From positions 186,001-250,000 of the forward strand of contig NZ_VCJR02000002.1 of assembly GCF_009712425.2 (NCBI RefSeq): a stretch of DNA of 64,000 bases, given 5' to 3'. How positions within the stretch are numbered: the stretch's first letter is position 1; the number at the start of each line of letters is the position of its first letter. The translations under genes were made by a program, and so were the position numbers. Under the pieces are notes generated by a model that did no database searches, was not told where the DNA came from, and saw nothing but the letters and a program-made list of their open reading frames with translations. The stretch comes from Aquisalinus luteolus (lineage in GTDB: Bacteria > Pseudomonadota > Alphaproteobacteria > Caulobacterales > Parvularculaceae). This document shows, in pieces, positions 63,681 through 64,000 of this stretch.

Positions 63681-63709
63681 TTGTCTCTCCCTCCAGTGCT
63701 GGCGGCGGA

Positions 63710-64000
63710 CTATTCCACGTCTGCTGCGGTGGCCGGGTCGGACAGGCCGTCGCCATAGAGGCGGGCGCGGCGGGCTTCTGACGCGCGTTGCTTGACGCTG
63801 TCGGTCTTCAGCTGGCCGCAGGCGGCACCGATGTCGCGCCCGCGCGGTGTGCGGATGGGCGAGGCATAGCCGGCGCGGTTGACGATATCTGCGAAGGCCT
63901 CGATCCGGGTCCAGTCGGCGCATTCATAGGCGGCGCCCTCCCACGGGTTGAACGGGATCAGGTTGATTTTGGCCGGAATGCCCTTGAGCAGGCGGACAAG
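63710..64000 (-). CDS. rlmN: 23S rRNA/tRNA adenine C2-methyltransferase RlmN, C-terminal part
   Basis: The minus-strand frame is open to the window edge and reads [47 protein letters not shown]. This is the end of the radical-SAM enzyme RlmN, and the Cys in AACGQL is the one that is methylated during catalysis. The CxxxCxxC cluster lies outside the window. Confidence 0.92.
   Translation of the reverse strand, partial: LVRLLKGIPAKINLIPFNPWEGAAYECADWTRIEAFADIVNRAGYASPIRTPRGRDIGAACGQLKTDSVKQRASEARRARLYGDGLSDPATAADVE

Overview
The window is a chromosomal segment of an alphaproteobacterium that spans its replication origin. The evidence is the conserved order maf-ppsR | oriC | hemE-hemJ-rho, then mnmE-mnmG-rsmG-parA-parB-holA-lptE-leuS, together with perfect CtrA-type boxes (TTAA-N7-TTAA), GANTC sites and three parS palindromes. 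Two AlkB-type alkane hydroxylases, a TonB-free porin and a proton pyrophosphatase suggest a free-living, probably aquatic member of the Caulobacterales/Parvularculales/Hyphomonadaceae type. The exact family cannot be fixed from the sequence alone.

Layout. 0-10 kb: end of hslV, hslU, a membrane-anchored prephenate-dehydratase/ACT-like protein, then an envelope and protein-export group (Smr, MltA, Tim44-like, FxsA, SecB) with a secreted sialate O-acetylesterase placed between fxsA and secB. 10-24 kb: dnaQ, a fused aroE-coaE, maf and ppsR run leftward from a 387-bp oriC candidate, while hemE, hemJ, rho, mnmE, mnmG, rsmG, parA and parB run rightward with parS sites inside and between them. 24-31 kb: holA, lptE, leuS and a DUF3576 lipoprotein, then a porin with a CtrA box, a ThiE-like protein and a YggS-like PLP protein.

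31-49 kb is mixed housekeeping and accessory: an L,D-transpeptidase-like protein, an OmpR-type regulator with an ArsC-like protein, a conserved cnoX-LON-Trm112 group, tRNA-Gly, a PQQ sugar dehydrogenase lipoprotein, an ATP-grasp/glutamine-amidotransferase/nitroreductase operon, soluble and membrane pyrophosphatases side by side, two TM2 proteins, a HAD phosphatase, threonine aldolase and a sulfotransferase-like protein.

49-64 kb is more accessory: secreted proteins of unknown function, an HDAC-family deacetylase, a DUF1080 lipoprotein, and a small island at 52.3-54.5 kb. In that island two DUF559 nuclease genes are packed exactly between inverted two-hairpin repeats and next to an AT-rich orphan gene. 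After argG come three small secreted proteins with terminal cysteines, then alkB - ParD-like - map - alkB, a LOV-domain histidine kinase, panE and the end of rlmN.

The most noteworthy points are the DUF559/repeat units, the AroE-CoaE fusion, the membrane-anchored PDT/ACT-like protein, the origin with its CtrA and parS sites, the Ala-for-Glu change in one AlkB, and the ParD-like/MetAP pair with an operator-like promoter.
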